Part shown: one piece after another, positions 13,001-22,924 of the stretch
How positions within the stretch are numbered: the first letter of the stretch is position 1
How the letters are laid out: every line of letters begins with the position of its first letter
NCBI GenBank assembly: GCA_022818135.1
Contig: JAFMSR010000002.1
Span: forward strand, 44,926,699 to 44,990,698
Reading direction: 5' to 3'
Origin: Saxidomus purpurata
Taxonomy: Eukaryota; Mollusca; Bivalvia; Venerida; Veneridae
DNA length: 64,000 nucleotides
Notes under the pieces: model-generated
The model's input: only the letters and a program-made list of their open reading frames with translations
Told to the model about the DNA's origin: nothing
Database searches by the model: none
Made by a program: the position numbers and the translations under genes

Positions 13001-14165
13001 CTTGTGCACCTATTTCAACACTAGAGAGAAATGTGTTTCCTATACGTCTTACTCTTTGTCTAATATCACTATCCATGTCACTTGCTTCCTGGCATGCAGC
13101 TTGTAGGAGATTTGACAGTCCTCGCTGTCCTTTAGAAATATATGAAACTATATATGAAACACAAGAGTAAGGGTCCAAAATGTATTGAATGTCCATATTT
13201 GCTTTCCACGATTTTAAAAGAACTTTATTGTAATTATTAATTCGACATTCATTGACATTTCGTTTAAGGAAAACCTTTGTCTGTGAAAGGGAAGAGCGAA
13301 TAGCCAATATGTATGTTTCATAATCTATATCCAACTGTGAAAGAAAATCATTGAAAGAGATATCTCTATTATCATCTTTGTGTAGATTGTTTAAAAATTC
13401 AATTATTTGGCTATAAACATCGTTCAAGTATGATCTGTCAAAGTCTCGCTCTAGAGGGTATAATACTTTTGTTTCAGGCATCGGTGGTATTGGAAAATTG
13501 AAACGGCAAATTGCTTGGCCTCTTTTACGACATGTTGGTGCATGACGATGGGTTTGATAATTTACATACTCAGAAATAGAATCATCTTTTGAGCAACATA
13601 TATATTTTTCAACAAAACTCACTATCGCCTCATCTGAAGATGTTCCATGTAAAGGTGCCCCATTTACCCAAGCAACCATATGAATATGAGGCGATCCCCG
13701 TTGCTGAAATTCAACACGATAGAAATAGTCAGACAACTGACCAATTGGATGTGAAACATGCTTAAGGACATGCTTGATAAAGACATTAACTCGATGTTGA
13801 AAATATCTAGCACAAGTTACGGGATCAGACTTTATCAGATTGCATTTTTCTTCCCATGAAAGATTGTCGATTTGCAACGATGTTAAAGACTTGCCATTCA
13901 AGAGCTTAGACAGAGAATTTAACAAAGGCTTCCATTTGGTTTCTGCGGCAGAGAAAGAACAAAACCAAGTGGGTATACCCAACTGTCTAATCATAGCAAA
14001 AACATCTCTTTTTGCTGCTTCCCAGTAAGGTGGAGAGCCACGTAAAGTGCGGAGAACCCTGTACCCATCATCTTGCATAGTTAACTTTTCAATAAACCCA
14101 GGAGTTAAAAGGTCAGCAACTGTTATTTTTTCAGTATTTGATTTGCACTTTCTAACAGCAAGCAA
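10011..14165 (-). CDS. Helentron replicase: HUH Rep, Pif1-like helicase and EEP endonuclease
   Basis: This encodes the rolling-circle transposition protein, which nicks, unwinds and transfers one DNA strand in the nucleus. Counting from 14165, the HUH motif is at residues 160-162 ('RGSPHIHMVAW') and the two-tyrosine motif at 338-345 (Y-IVS-Y-IS-K). A His/Cys patch 'HAPTCRKRGQAICRFNFP' lies near 208-225. The helicase has Walker A GGAGCGKT (704-711), Walker B IIVDEIS (791-797), 'AVGDMYQLRPV' and 'KTIHKAQGST' (1092-1101). The last ~200 residues form an endonuclease/exonuclease/phosphatase fold: 'IGFVET' (Glu1208), 'GDFN' (1312-1315), 'LDHI' (1350-1353) and 'SDH' (1371-1373), so all usual catalytic positions are present. 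The start is not a natural one. The frame opens upstream to 14216, and those codons continue the conserved Rep N-terminus, so this is the second part of a protein begun in the frame ending at 14123, separated by one base. Confidence 0.9.
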   Translation of the reverse strand: MLAVRKCKSNTEKITVADLLTPGFIEKLTMQDDGYRVLRTLRGSPPYWEAAKRDVFAMIRQLGIPTWFCSFSAAETKWKPLLNSLSKLLNGKSLTSLQIDNLSWEEKCNLIKSDPVTCARYFQHRVNVFIKHVLKHVSHPIGQLSDYFYRVEFQQRGSPHIHMVAWVNGAPLHGTSSDEAIVSFVEKYICCSKDDSISEYVNYQTHRHAPTCRKRGQAICRFNFPIPPMPETKVLYPLERDFDRSYLNDVYSQIIEFLNNLHKDDNRDISFNDFLSQLDIDYETYILAIRSSLSQTKVFLKRNVNECRINNYNKVLLKSWKANMDIQYILDPYSCVSYIVSYISKGQRGLSNLLQAACQEASDMDSDIRQRVRRIGNTFLSSVEIGAQEAVYLALQMPLRHCTRDVIFVDTNRPEKRTSLIKPLSELKDLPSSSCNIEMDNTLKRYVRRPKNIENICYADFASWYDLCKRPKKEKVNTEKELPEEEYELNQDDYMEDENNCNEIESKIIEFRCGTVMRKRKSQKVIYWHYTPLNNDREEHFRERIMLFTCWRNENDFLDGYETFEENYNAKIHAINENKTSYEKTDNAFYEDINQNIDTDDLVPIINSEANHQDLIDRDEGTSPPVDFGCFNPGCDASNEYDLGDDLGISRKQISNEILPHKEMEQGQFLTNIQALNVEQKIFFDHIVHKVKSKVLPFYTYLSGGAGCGKTVVVKTIFQALLKYFNHQSGQDPSLLKLLMCAPTGKAAHNIGGYTIHSAFCIPVSQGFKFKPLDMQQLNTMRARYQELKVIIVDEISMVGRGMFNFINLRLQEVKGCTLPFGGVSILAVGDMYQLRPVSDSWIFSQKFSSPDMRCLGTNLWHDLFDFFELTEIMRQRDDIAFAELLNRLRTKQHTKEDLALLRSRKLNNVPCTSSIDVLHLPHLFAAKVDMFSHNKNILSKIPLSDKVSVDAIDSVSGNVNPSLMTKILSKVPLDPSKTMGLYKTLVLSVGLPVEVSLNIDTEDGLTNGAPAVVKKFDFRVPSSSRCSIIWVEFLSPDIGKKWRLKYKHLYNNFISNTWTPILETCRKFTFMYYKSYLIVRRQFPLYLSSGKTIHKAQGSTLKEAVLHFGKKKIDHIHYVGLSRVTQLSNVYIMELNEDKISVCADTDMEMSRLRTHMKIKNCIPDLSQYGESLRTVCFQNCRTLRKHIQDIKNERNLLAADVIGFVETKLQSPLSEDYDIDGFYNLSFSFEEASHGIAVYIKNSLKFDKCLCYTCFSIECALLCCKDTVLGFVYCPPGCATVSNISQFLRSLLDAITSLFHLTQRNIILMGDFNYDYEDNKRIARLFQETLGCVQLINVVTTDYNSCLDHIYVTSNSSVVGSGTLESCYSDHKPIFIVYESYC

Positions 14166-16780
14166 GACTTTATCTCGGACTTGTTTAATCTGAAGCCTCT
14201 TGAGTTTGAAAAAATATTAGGGACGCACAAGGCTACTCGTCTATCAACATTTCTTAATTCCCATTTACATATGTCACTGTAATGTAGTGGAACATGGCGA
14301 TCTGAATTATCTACCCTCGGTTGGCCACAAAATATAGTTGGGAAAGACAATATTTCAGATTGGAAATCTTGAAAAAGACCAAGAGGAGAACTGTTTTCAC
14401 CTGGAGCAACAGATAATACTTGATTGAATTCCCTAAAATCTGCAGCTTGAAGAAATGTATCTAGATTGCCAGTCAGCCTGTCAGCAAAACCATCATCTTC
14501 AGTCCATCCATCATCAGACTCGTTTTGATTTTCTGCATCATCTTGAAAACTTGAATCATTTGCATCAACACCAGTACGAGACTCGTGCAACCATGTTTCA
14601 TTCACAGATATACCCTCATTTTGAAAAAGTGTACTGTTAGTTACTAACCACCTAGCTGCCTGAAAAACCTTATTTGGTCTAATATTTTCAAATGCCACGT
14701 GATGTTTGTATGACAATCTTCGTTTCAGTTTTAGCATAATTGTTTCATTCTCATCAATCATCCTAGGCAATGATTTGATTGTTCCACTAACATCGGACGG
14801 TACATTTACAACATTCCCTTTTAGGCTAATTTGACCGCCTCGAGGCATCTGTCTTAGCTGCATAAAAGGTATTCTTGGTGAAACAAGTCTTTCTTCAAGG
14901 TTTGTAAGCTGAAGTTCAACTGGTTGATTAGGAAATTTCAGTCCATTTTTAATCCACAATTTAGGAGTTTTCCCTTTACATGCAGATTCCAAACAAGTTA
15001 AACAGCAATAAATTTGTTTGTCGAAACTCAAATGGTTGCTATTAAACTTTTCAAAACACGAACGCTTAGAATCTGAAATTTTGTCGATCCTTCTCACAAA
15101 ATGACGGAAAAAAGTTTGAGTACAACAACTACACACAAAGTCCGGTCCTTGAGAAATAAGTTCATCAAAGGCAATTATTACGCTTTCGTGATTGCTCAAC
15201 AAAGTATAATCATTACCCAAAGTCTCATATGAATTTGAAAAGGAAATATTTCGATCGTCAATGAACTTGGTTAACGATTTAGCTTTCATTAATATTTTAG
15301 CTTTTGTCAAATGATTCGTCTTTTGCCTTTTCCCTTTCACATTTCTATTTTCACCAAAAGATTTTTTTCGTTTCGTTATTTGCTGAATTGAAAAACCTTT
15401 GCAATCATCATGAATTTTTACACAAAATGCTGTAGAAGGCAATACTTTATGGGACTTGCTGAGTGAAACAATATGCAAATCAAACTGTATACATGTATTA
15501 CTTGTACATGACCTTAATAGTAGACGGAGAAACTTACATAAGCTTGGAATAGAAGGCACAACTCCTAATACACTTCTTCCATCCACGCAACATAACCCAC
15601 GGTCATTTCGAGAATGACTATCGAAGATGAAAAATCTGCTCTCATTTTTGGGCTTATGAATAGCAAGTGCCGTACCATTCATTATGATGATAGCATTCGT
15701 ATTAATGTTTAATGTTGTTTCCAAAAATGCACTTTCAAGTGTTCTATAAACAGAGGCAGATTCAGTAGGAATTTGTTCATCCATTAACCCCGAAATGGTT
15801 TTCTTAATAGAGAAAAAAAACTTCTGTTTTTTGTAAGCAATTCTATCTGGAATATTGACTGGATCAATGAGACCGGGTGTATGTTGTTTTTCTGTTATTG
15901 CACAATAAAGATAGCTACCCGAAAATAAAATATCATTTAGATCATTTCCTTGAATATTTAAACAGGGCTTACAATAATTGACTGTGATTAAATACATGAC
16001 ACAACAGGTAACACATTGGCTGCCTCTGGCTTGTAAAGGAAGATGTTCGGAAGCTTGGTTGAAATCTGCAGAGCAATGCAACAGGTAAGTATCATTTGCA
16101 GTGCCACCATTACTACTACTAGTAGAGGTTGTTGGACCAGGATTTGTTGCAATATCACCAGCGAGCAATAAGAGAGCAAATCTTACATAGCAACGGACAG
16201 ATAAAGGTTTGCTTTGCACACGCCGTGTGTGTTTCAAATGATAAAATGCTAAATAATGAACAGGCATATCCATGCCTTGTGAGACTATGACACTATTTAT
16301 AGTTACAATTTCCACAGACATAACAATTGTACATTTCATATAACTGCATTGAACAAATGACATCCACTTACATTCTTGCTTTTTTAATGCAAAAGACTGG
16401 AGACATATCGTGTTATCCTGTAAATCGAGTGTGGGAGATAGAAGTAAAGAGTCATTAAATGGCTTCAGTTGCCTGTATTGTAACAATTGGTATGACTTGT
16501 GTGTTAATGATAGTGTGGCTGAATTGTAAGTCAACTGTGAGTCAATTGACATATTTACTGTGAACAGAAAGCTCCTTTCAGGTTCCCATAACAGATAATG
16601 CAAATTCCAGCCCCTCTTAATTCTGGATGCCTCAGGATATTCAAGTGCCTGTGTGCGACCTTTATCGACCAATCGCTTGGATTTGGAAGTAACAAAATGC
16701 TCATTGCCAATATTCAGAGATAAAATAAAAAATGTCAACATGCAGGGTATCAAATAAACGATAAGCATTTTGAAAAGCAT
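14123..16780 (-). CDS. Helentron N-terminal polyprotein: 2A-like motif, cysteine-protease-like region, DUF6570-like region
   Basis: This 885-residue frame, starting at ATG 16780, precedes and overlaps the Rep/helicase frame. Residues 5-25 are strongly hydrophobic, like a signal peptide or membrane segment. At 208-216 is GDIATNPGP, which matches the 2A ribosome-skipping consensus D-V/I-E-x-N-P-G-P except for Ala in place of Glu, and follows a run of leucines as in 2A-bearing retroelements. Residues ~235-440 resemble a papain-like deubiquitinase of the peptidase C76/OTU kind: 'GSQCVTCC' (candidate Cys256) and 'FIFDSHSR' (Asp387, His389); the family assignment is an inference. Basic stretches KRKK and KGKRQK (~470-487) could be nuclear signals. 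Residues ~545-720, with Cys pairs and 'LEERLVSPRIPFMQLRQMPR', fit DUF6570. The end reads 'CVPNIF' and then leaves the conserved Rep frame at a T6 tract (14214-14209). Confidence 0.8.
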   Translation of the reverse strand: MLFKMLIVYLIPCMLTFFILSLNIGNEHFVTSKSKRLVDKGRTQALEYPEASRIKRGWNLHYLLWEPERSFLFTVNMSIDSQLTYNSATLSLTHKSYQLLQYRQLKPFNDSLLLSPTLDLQDNTICLQSFALKKQECKWMSFVQCSYMKCTIVMSVEIVTINSVIVSQGMDMPVHYLAFYHLKHTRRVQSKPLSVRCYVRFALLLLAGDIATNPGPTTSTSSSNGGTANDTYLLHCSADFNQASEHLPLQARGSQCVTCCVMYLITVNYCKPCLNIQGNDLNDILFSGSYLYCAITEKQHTPGLIDPVNIPDRIAYKKQKFFFSIKKTISGLMDEQIPTESASVYRTLESAFLETTLNINTNAIIIMNGTALAIHKPKNESRFFIFDSHSRNDRGLCCVDGRSVLGVVPSIPSLCKFLRLLLRSCTSNTCIQFDLHIVSLSKSHKVLPSTAFCVKIHDDCKGFSIQQITKRKKSFGENRNVKGKRQKTNHLTKAKILMKAKSLTKFIDDRNISFSNSYETLGNDYTLLSNHESVIIAFDELISQGPDFVCSCCTQTFFRHFVRRIDKISDSKRSCFEKFNSNHLSFDKQIYCCLTCLESACKGKTPKLWIKNGLKFPNQPVELQLTNLEERLVSPRIPFMQLRQMPRGGQISLKGNVVNVPSDVSGTIKSLPRMIDENETIMLKLKRRLSYKHHVAFENIRPNKVFQAARWLVTNSTLFQNEGISVNETWLHESRTGVDANDSSFQDDAENQNESDDGWTEDDGFADRLTGNLDTFLQAADFREFNQVLSVAPGENSSPLGLFQDFQSEILSFPTIFCGQPRVDNSDRHVPLHYSDICKWELRNVDRRVALCVPNIFSNSRGFRLNKSEIKSCLLLESANQILKK

Positions 16781-16980
16781 TTTTCCAACACGGTCAGTAC
16801 AACTAAGTGATAAACAGATTAATGTAATTTATTTGATAAGAATTAATTTGAATATCTATAAAATGCAAGTCCTCACGTTTTTGTATCAAAAGTGATATAT
16901 AAGCACAGGTTCTTTCATTCAAAACTTCAATGAATATGTGAAAATATATTGACTTCAAATCCAAGTATCAATTCCAGGTA

Positions 16981-17215
16981 ATAAATATTATTCAACTCAA
17001 AGATCAATTCAAAGTTCTTTTGATTTAATTTAATTCCAAGATATTTCAATCCAAGTTATATAAATTCCAAGATATTTCAATCCAAGTTATTTATTCAATT
17101 CCAAGTTCAGTTTCAAGTTATATTAGTAGCCTCCTAGCTTTAAATTCCAAGATATTTAAATCCAAGTTATAATACTCAATTCCAAGTTCAGTTCCAAGTT
17201 GTTATTCACATATAC
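16981..17215. repeat. Irregular tandem repeats of TTCCAAG type upstream of the Helentron frames
   Basis: Variants of 'AATTCCAAGATATTTCAAT', 'CCAAGTTATA' and 'CAATTCCAAGTTCAG' recur about eight times. Helentron-related elements often carry such minisatellites near their 5' part. Assignment to this element is by position only. Confidence 0.65.
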
Positions 17216-18739
17216 CTCTTTTATTATATCTCAGTCAATTTAATGCAACTGCAAAAAAGCAAGACTACTTTCGCTTACAAGAGAAAAAATGCGGACTGTT
17301 CAACCTTGCAAGATGCAGATTGCTTAATGTCGCAAGACCAGTCTGAGAAATAAGCAGCCGCATTAAATATCTTCACGAAGAATTTAAGCGCTGTTCCCCT
17401 AAAAATATATCTTTGCTCAATAAAGTTCAAAGTAAAGCGTCAAAGATGTCTCCATAGTTGGAAATGTCAAATTTAATCAAAGTTCTACAATACAAGGAAC
17501 TATTTTCTTTCACAGAAAACAATGAAGACTTTTTCACACAGAAATAAAATTATGTGAAAATGCACATAAATTATTGATAGGTATTCAATGTGTACTAACA
17601 GGGTCTACTTCCGGTAATGCAAGAGACCGTACATGTTGAATTATCCCGGATATGCTCGCAATAAAGTGACTGAAATAAACCGGATGTTGAACTCGCAAGA
17701 GAACGTACGAAAAAAGGGGTTTCACACAGTAATCATACAGAATTATCTGAAATATATTACTTCTAATTTAACATAGATTGTCTATTCCACTAGATCTACA
17801 AGTCTTCTAAGCATGAACAAAATCATTCCTCGCGAAAATTCACAGACTTTTAAACAAAAACGTTAATAAATGGTTTTGAAAACAACAAAAACAGTATAAA
17901 TTCACATACACTGCTACAAAAACATTAATATAATAGCGAAAAATAATACAACATTCAGAAAACTAATAAAACACTAAATTACCGTAAAAATATTCTGTTG
18001 TTTTCCGCTCCGGTCTTGCATAAAATGGCGTCTTTCTCAGGGTCTGGAACTATTTCCGATTCTTACGCAGTGATGAAATACTATATATTCATGCGTAAGT
18101 GCATAATATATAGATAAAATTACACAAATTAATCAGTCATAAAAGAGAAAAAATGATTCTATCGTAGTTTAACTTATTGGTAATATGGAAATCGCTGAAA
18201 GTAATTCAGAGTTATTTTTTTGGTGTCAGAATACCCACGCTATCTGGTAGTCACATGCCCGTAAAGCGCGGGAAATCTTCCGATGTTTGGCGGAAACTTC
18301 CGAACGGCTCCTCATTTGCATAAACAGCTAAATTTAGAGAAATATCCCTACACTTTGTTTACAAGCATTTCAAACAGTGTATAAAGTAGTAATTTGTTTA
18401 TCGTCTTGTTTCCTACATAATGGTGTTGAGAAACAGATCCATACAAAGCTAAACATTCACAAAACAACATTGTATTTAGTTAGAAATACTTAAGAACTAT
18501 TTTTTTGCTACGCACATGTATCGTGTATCAGATGTAAATGGGGAAAATGGGACAAGCTCGATGTTTTTTGTTTTTTCGCATTGTGAGTAAGTTTTTTTTC
18601 CGCAAGCGAAAAAAAAACAATAAAACTGTCGGCTTTAGTTGAATGTTAATTTCAGCATTAAACAAGTAGCGTCGATTTTCATTCTAAAAAGGTGCTAGAA
18701 AAGTGGAGAAAACAGAAAGAAACCTTTCAGGTAATGTTC
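17216..18739. other. AT-rich flank of the Helentron
   Basis: No gene was recognised. Two similar short stretches, 'GCAAGAGACCGTAC' (~17618) and 'GCAAGAGAACGTAC' (~17695), form a diverged repeat. A near-perfect inverted repeat lies at 18591-18618 (G-T8-CCGC / GCG-A9-C). GC-richer DNA at 18000-18320 ('CTTCCGATGTTTGGCGGAAA') could be promoter-like, but no transcript is supported. Confidence 0.45.
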
Positions 18740-19092
18740 AAAAGCAATTTTTAGCTCACCTTTTTAAAATCTTCTTCTCTGAAACCACAAGGCCTAGAGC
18801 TAAGATCTTTAGCATGTAGCATTGTCTAGTGGACCTCTACCAAGATTGTTCAAATCATGACCCCCGGGACAAAATTAACCCTCCCCAGGAGGGGGGAGCA
18901 CTTGATTTCACATAGGCTTATATAGGGAAAACTTTTTAAAAAAACACAAGGCCGACAGGCAGATAATAGATATTTGAAATGTTACTTAGCATTGTGTAGT
19001 GGACCTCTACGAATTATGTTAGAATCATGACCCCTTTTATTATAGCAAATGGTAGTCAGGTGAGCGATATAGGGCCATCATGGCCCTCTTGT
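18740..19092 (+). repeat. Dispersed F1 element, short copy
   Basis: It contains 'TTTTAGCTCACC', 'GAAACCACAAGGCCTAGAGC', 'ATGACCCCCGGGACAAAATT' and ends 'GGTGAGCGATATAGGGCCAT'. This is the reverse-complement orientation of the 451-1895 array, with only one or two modules. Confidence 0.7.
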
Positions 19093-19469
19093 TAACATGA
19101 TGCTGGTGTTTCTTACCGGCAGAATAAAGAAAAGATGCACGAATTTCAAGAATTTCTGCAAATGGATCCCCTGTTTAAAGAGGCACTCCCTACAACTGGT
19201 GTCAAATTAAATAATATCAGTAACAAATATTAGAATATTAGTCAGTGTTTTGATTAACCTAAAAGTTTAAGCTCTACATGCTAGTCATCACCGGTAAAAT
19301 CAGTTAAGAGAATATAAATCTGCTGGGCATAGGGAGTGCTCCTTTTAAATGCCGAAATATATATGCATGTACCCCATTCCGTGTGTTGTCTATGTTTTAC
19401 TGAAATACTCTACAATGTACTACGAACTCACTTTTTTTGTTTCAAAAACATTCTCTACAATTGATACAG

Positions 19470-19542
19470 CAATAGCTCATCGGTTAAATTTCTACTGATA
19501 TTACCATAGCGACCTTCCCCTTTTTAGGTTCGAATCCCGAGA
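19470..19542 (+). repeat. tRNA-derived SINE head (degenerate)
   Basis: An A-box-like 'TAGCTCATCGGTTAAATTT' is followed about 50 bp later by B-box GGTTCGAATCCC (19528-19539). The stems do not form a proper cloverleaf, so it is a SINE remnant rather than a tRNA gene. Confidence 0.45.
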
Positions 19543-22500
19543 GTTACACCTACATTTGTTCTTCATGTAACGATTAGTTAAGTGAAACTCAATAGCACAT
19601 TTGTATAATTAGTTTTAATTCATTGAAGTCACGACCTGTGTAATGCGATGATTTCATACGGACTAAAACACTTGTAACCAAATGTTCTCAGATTTCATTT
19701 AATGACATAGGGGCACATGAAAAGAACTTTGCGTGGTGGTTATTTCATGCTTATTGAGTATGTACCCAAACTTCATTGTATGTAATGGAGATTACATGTG
19801 TTTTAAGGTTTTACTTTTAACGGGTTTTGTAAAGCAATTACAGTACTACGGAAGGGGTAAAACTGCTTTCCTTCCAATCTGTTTGCGTTACCGGAGTGAA
19901 TTGCCATTGACTGAAGTGAACATGCATATCTATACTAACCTTTAAAATTTGGTCAATAATGAAGCTTCCTCACAGTAAATGTAGTTGCTTTGAAAATATG
20001 TAAGAAATGAATCATAATAAGTGGCAAATATAAATGAAAATATACGTAACAGAAAGGATAGATTTTCAACATTTGACTACGATAGTAGAAACAGTTTTTT
20101 TAAACATATTTCCTCTCTATCCAATAAGAATGAAACAGGGCGTAAAATAAATAGGTTTGTTTCTGGTTTCGCGACCTACCCTATTTTTTTGCCCCGACCC
20201 TAGAACAATTTTTTGCGTTTTAATATTTTTTAACATGAATTCATTAAAATCTATGTCGAGTTTTGGTTTGTTTGAGAATAAAAAAAAATTAAAAAAAAAT
20301 AAATTCCTGTGCTATCCTAAACTAAAACTCATCATGGTTATTTTGAACAGTACTATAACTTTAAAGCATAGCTGTCACACAACTGGTTAACAATCGTCAT
20401 CAAATATTTCAATCACTGACTTTAAACCTGGATCGATATTGTTAAAATATTGAACCGGAAGAAAGAATAATCTTAACTCAAAATGATATAAATTCTTTAA
20501 TCTTTTTGTTGTAAGTGTTTGCCTACACGCATTAAACTGTTAAATAAACCGATTACTGATAAGGTACATTACACTGTACAATTTAACGATAGATCCTTGC
20601 AAAAAATATACGGTAGTGCAATACTTCGATTTGTATTAAAGGTCATACTGAAATTACTAAAGGTAAGATTAAAATTTTGTTTTAAATCGTTTGAATGCTT
20701 TTTTTCTCCGTTTTTTTCGTTCTTTGTATATGTTCTGTTTAGTTAAAAACAAAATATATCAAAGGAACCTGCCACGTACCAAAAACCCACCCCCCCAAAA
20801 GGGCCCCCCCCCCCCCATAAGCATGTGCTAAAACCATATTGATAACATTTGAAATTTGTATATATACCGAAAAACACCAGGAAATTACATTGGTTTTCAT
20901 ATGTGCTTCAAAGTGTATACATGTTTTCTACCCTGTTTACAGACCACGTGTATTTGATTTTTTTACCTCAATACAGGGGTCCGTTAAGTTGGTATCTACA
21001 CGACTAAGAGTCTCTTTAAAAAATACGTGTGAAAACGCTATCTGAAATGCCAATCCACAATCTGCACGATCGAAACTTTTGCACTTATCTTTCATCTTTT
21101 TGTCATTTACACTTCCCGTATGTATAATCCAAGACAGTTAATTACAGCACAGACACGTGACCCCCTGGTCGGCATCATTTTATCACCAGGATGTATCTAG
21201 GGCCATACAGCAATCGTACAAAATGTATGGTTGTCATCAAAGCATGTTTTAAATGTTTAAATATTTCACTAAACAGCCTTATAATATACAAGATATAAAT
21301 CTTTACATCGTGAGTCCAGGTTATCAAATTGTATATAAGCCGTTTTACAATAATTACCCCCATCGATACAGAAGAGTTTTATCTTCGACAATACCTTATC
21401 TTCTCTGTTGTCGATGGCATTCCTCCTGAAAATCTACCGTAGGCAGGAAATGTTCGAAACGTGTTCGTCTGGCTACCCGTTTTGGAGCCTTTTTTGTCCA
21501 TATCGCAAAGTGTGAAGTTTTAGAACATGCTTTGATAACACTTTATGTCTGATAACTATGACCGTAGATGTATTGTAGTGATAAAATTATGCCAGCCAAT
21601 GGGGTGGGGACTCCATACTCCAAGTATCTGTGAGTTATAGTTGCTCTTACGCCTTTTCTTTATACATTCGCAATGAAAATAGCTCAGTCGAAATACAAAA
21701 ATTATGTTTATGTACATGTAGTTATATCCAAAGATAGCTAGAGTTTTTGCAGGATTCTGTTGATTATGTAAAAACGGTTTGATTAATATCGATACATAGT
21801 ACAAGTTAAAGTATTTCATAAAATAATTCTAGGGCACATCTGTCTATATATATCATTGGAGATGGCCGTTTAATGATGTTTAATGATACTTCATTTCAGC
21901 TACCGGTATTTGTCAAACTCACAATGCAAAATTAAACGCATTGTCGGGCGATTTCTGCAAGTCTTACGTGTAATAGCTTACCCAGTGAAGTTACTGCCAT
22001 AGAAAGGGAAGTAACCACAGTAACGTAAACATATAGCGTGTACGGAAAAGAAATGCTATTGGTTGTTACATGTAGTTAGTTCCATCCAATCAGCAGAACG
22101 TATTTTCAATATCACAACGTTTAACTTATAACGGAAACACACTAAAAACGGCTTCCGGGATGCATTGTTCAGCCAAGAGTGTCTGTACAATTCCAACTGT
22201 TCCTTCCTTGGAAGGAACAATAAACTTCATTGATAAAACGTAGCCGCACTATGACTCGTGCTGCAAGTGCATCACGTAGATATTGTGTATACGCAGATAA
22301 TCTGTTGAAAATGTTATGCTTAAACTGTCTTTCAGACATGGTTTCATGTTCGATTTTCCGGAGAAATAATCCATTTGAAAGATTCATGCAATTTCGTTCC
22401 CGGTCTGTATCTGACCGATTGGGATATAACTTCCACAAAATTATTACCATGTGGTGCGGTTATTTCTGTATCCCCAGTTAGGCAATTTTCCTGTCCGGTC

Positions 22501-22890
22501 TGCTCTTTTAGTGCAGAACAATTAAGATATAACTTCATAGATTGTTCCCATAGAGAGGGTTTGTCCGCACTCCTAGCCACCTTCTCCCATGGTCAAGGTA
22601 ATTAGGGCACCATGGTGTCAAGCGTATTACGTGTCCTCTCTGTACCTTCTCAGAATGACCCCCGCAATTACCTGTACCTAGGGAGCGCAAACAACACCCT
22701 GTCACCTACTTCCAAGGTCAAGGTCACACTTAGGTTTTATATTTTAGTTTTATGTAATATAGTGTGTACATCCATCTTTTCGTATCTTATGACAATACCT
22801 CTTCAACTTTTTGTTGTGCATGTTCTATTATATAAACGTACTATGTGTGTTTTAAACACCTGTACCTTTACCATATATACATTCAGACTT
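19543..22890. other. Unassigned DNA upstream of the TRIM gene
   Basis: No gene is supported. Poly-C runs lie at about 20786-20817. CCAAT-type motifs in opposite orientations occur near 22058 (ATTGG) and 22087 (CCAATCAG). They could mark a TRIM promoter about 0.85 kb upstream of its ATG if a 5' untranslated exon exists. Short frames in both strands around 22170-22600 show no recognisable domain. Confidence 0.4.
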
Positions 22891-22911
22891 TTATATCCTT
22901 TATCTTACCAG
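22891..22911 (+). promoter_or_regulatory. Candidate 3' splice site of a 5'UTR intron
   Basis: A pyrimidine-rich tract ending in TTACCAG at 22911 lies 13 bp before the TRIM ATG. This is a good acceptor for an intron in the 5' leader. A matching donor might be CAAG|GTAATT near 22596; unproven. Confidence 0.4.
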
Positions 22912-22924
22912 AGAGAACACAAAG

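Larger units (their letters stand above)
9600..17220 (-). mobile_element. Helentron-type rolling-circle transposon (ends approximate)
   Basis: The element is identified from its two long minus-strand frames (16780-14123 and 14165-10011). Together they encode a DUF6570-like region, HUH Rep, Pif1-like helicase and a C-terminal apurinic-type endonuclease. Possession of the endonuclease separates Helentrons from canonical Helitrons. The true ends were not located. The lower boundary is placed at the 128-bp duplication and the upper at the TTCCAAG-repeat zone, both by inference. Only one frame break and no internal stop is visible in about 6.7 kb of coding sequence, so the copy looks young. Confidence 0.75.
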
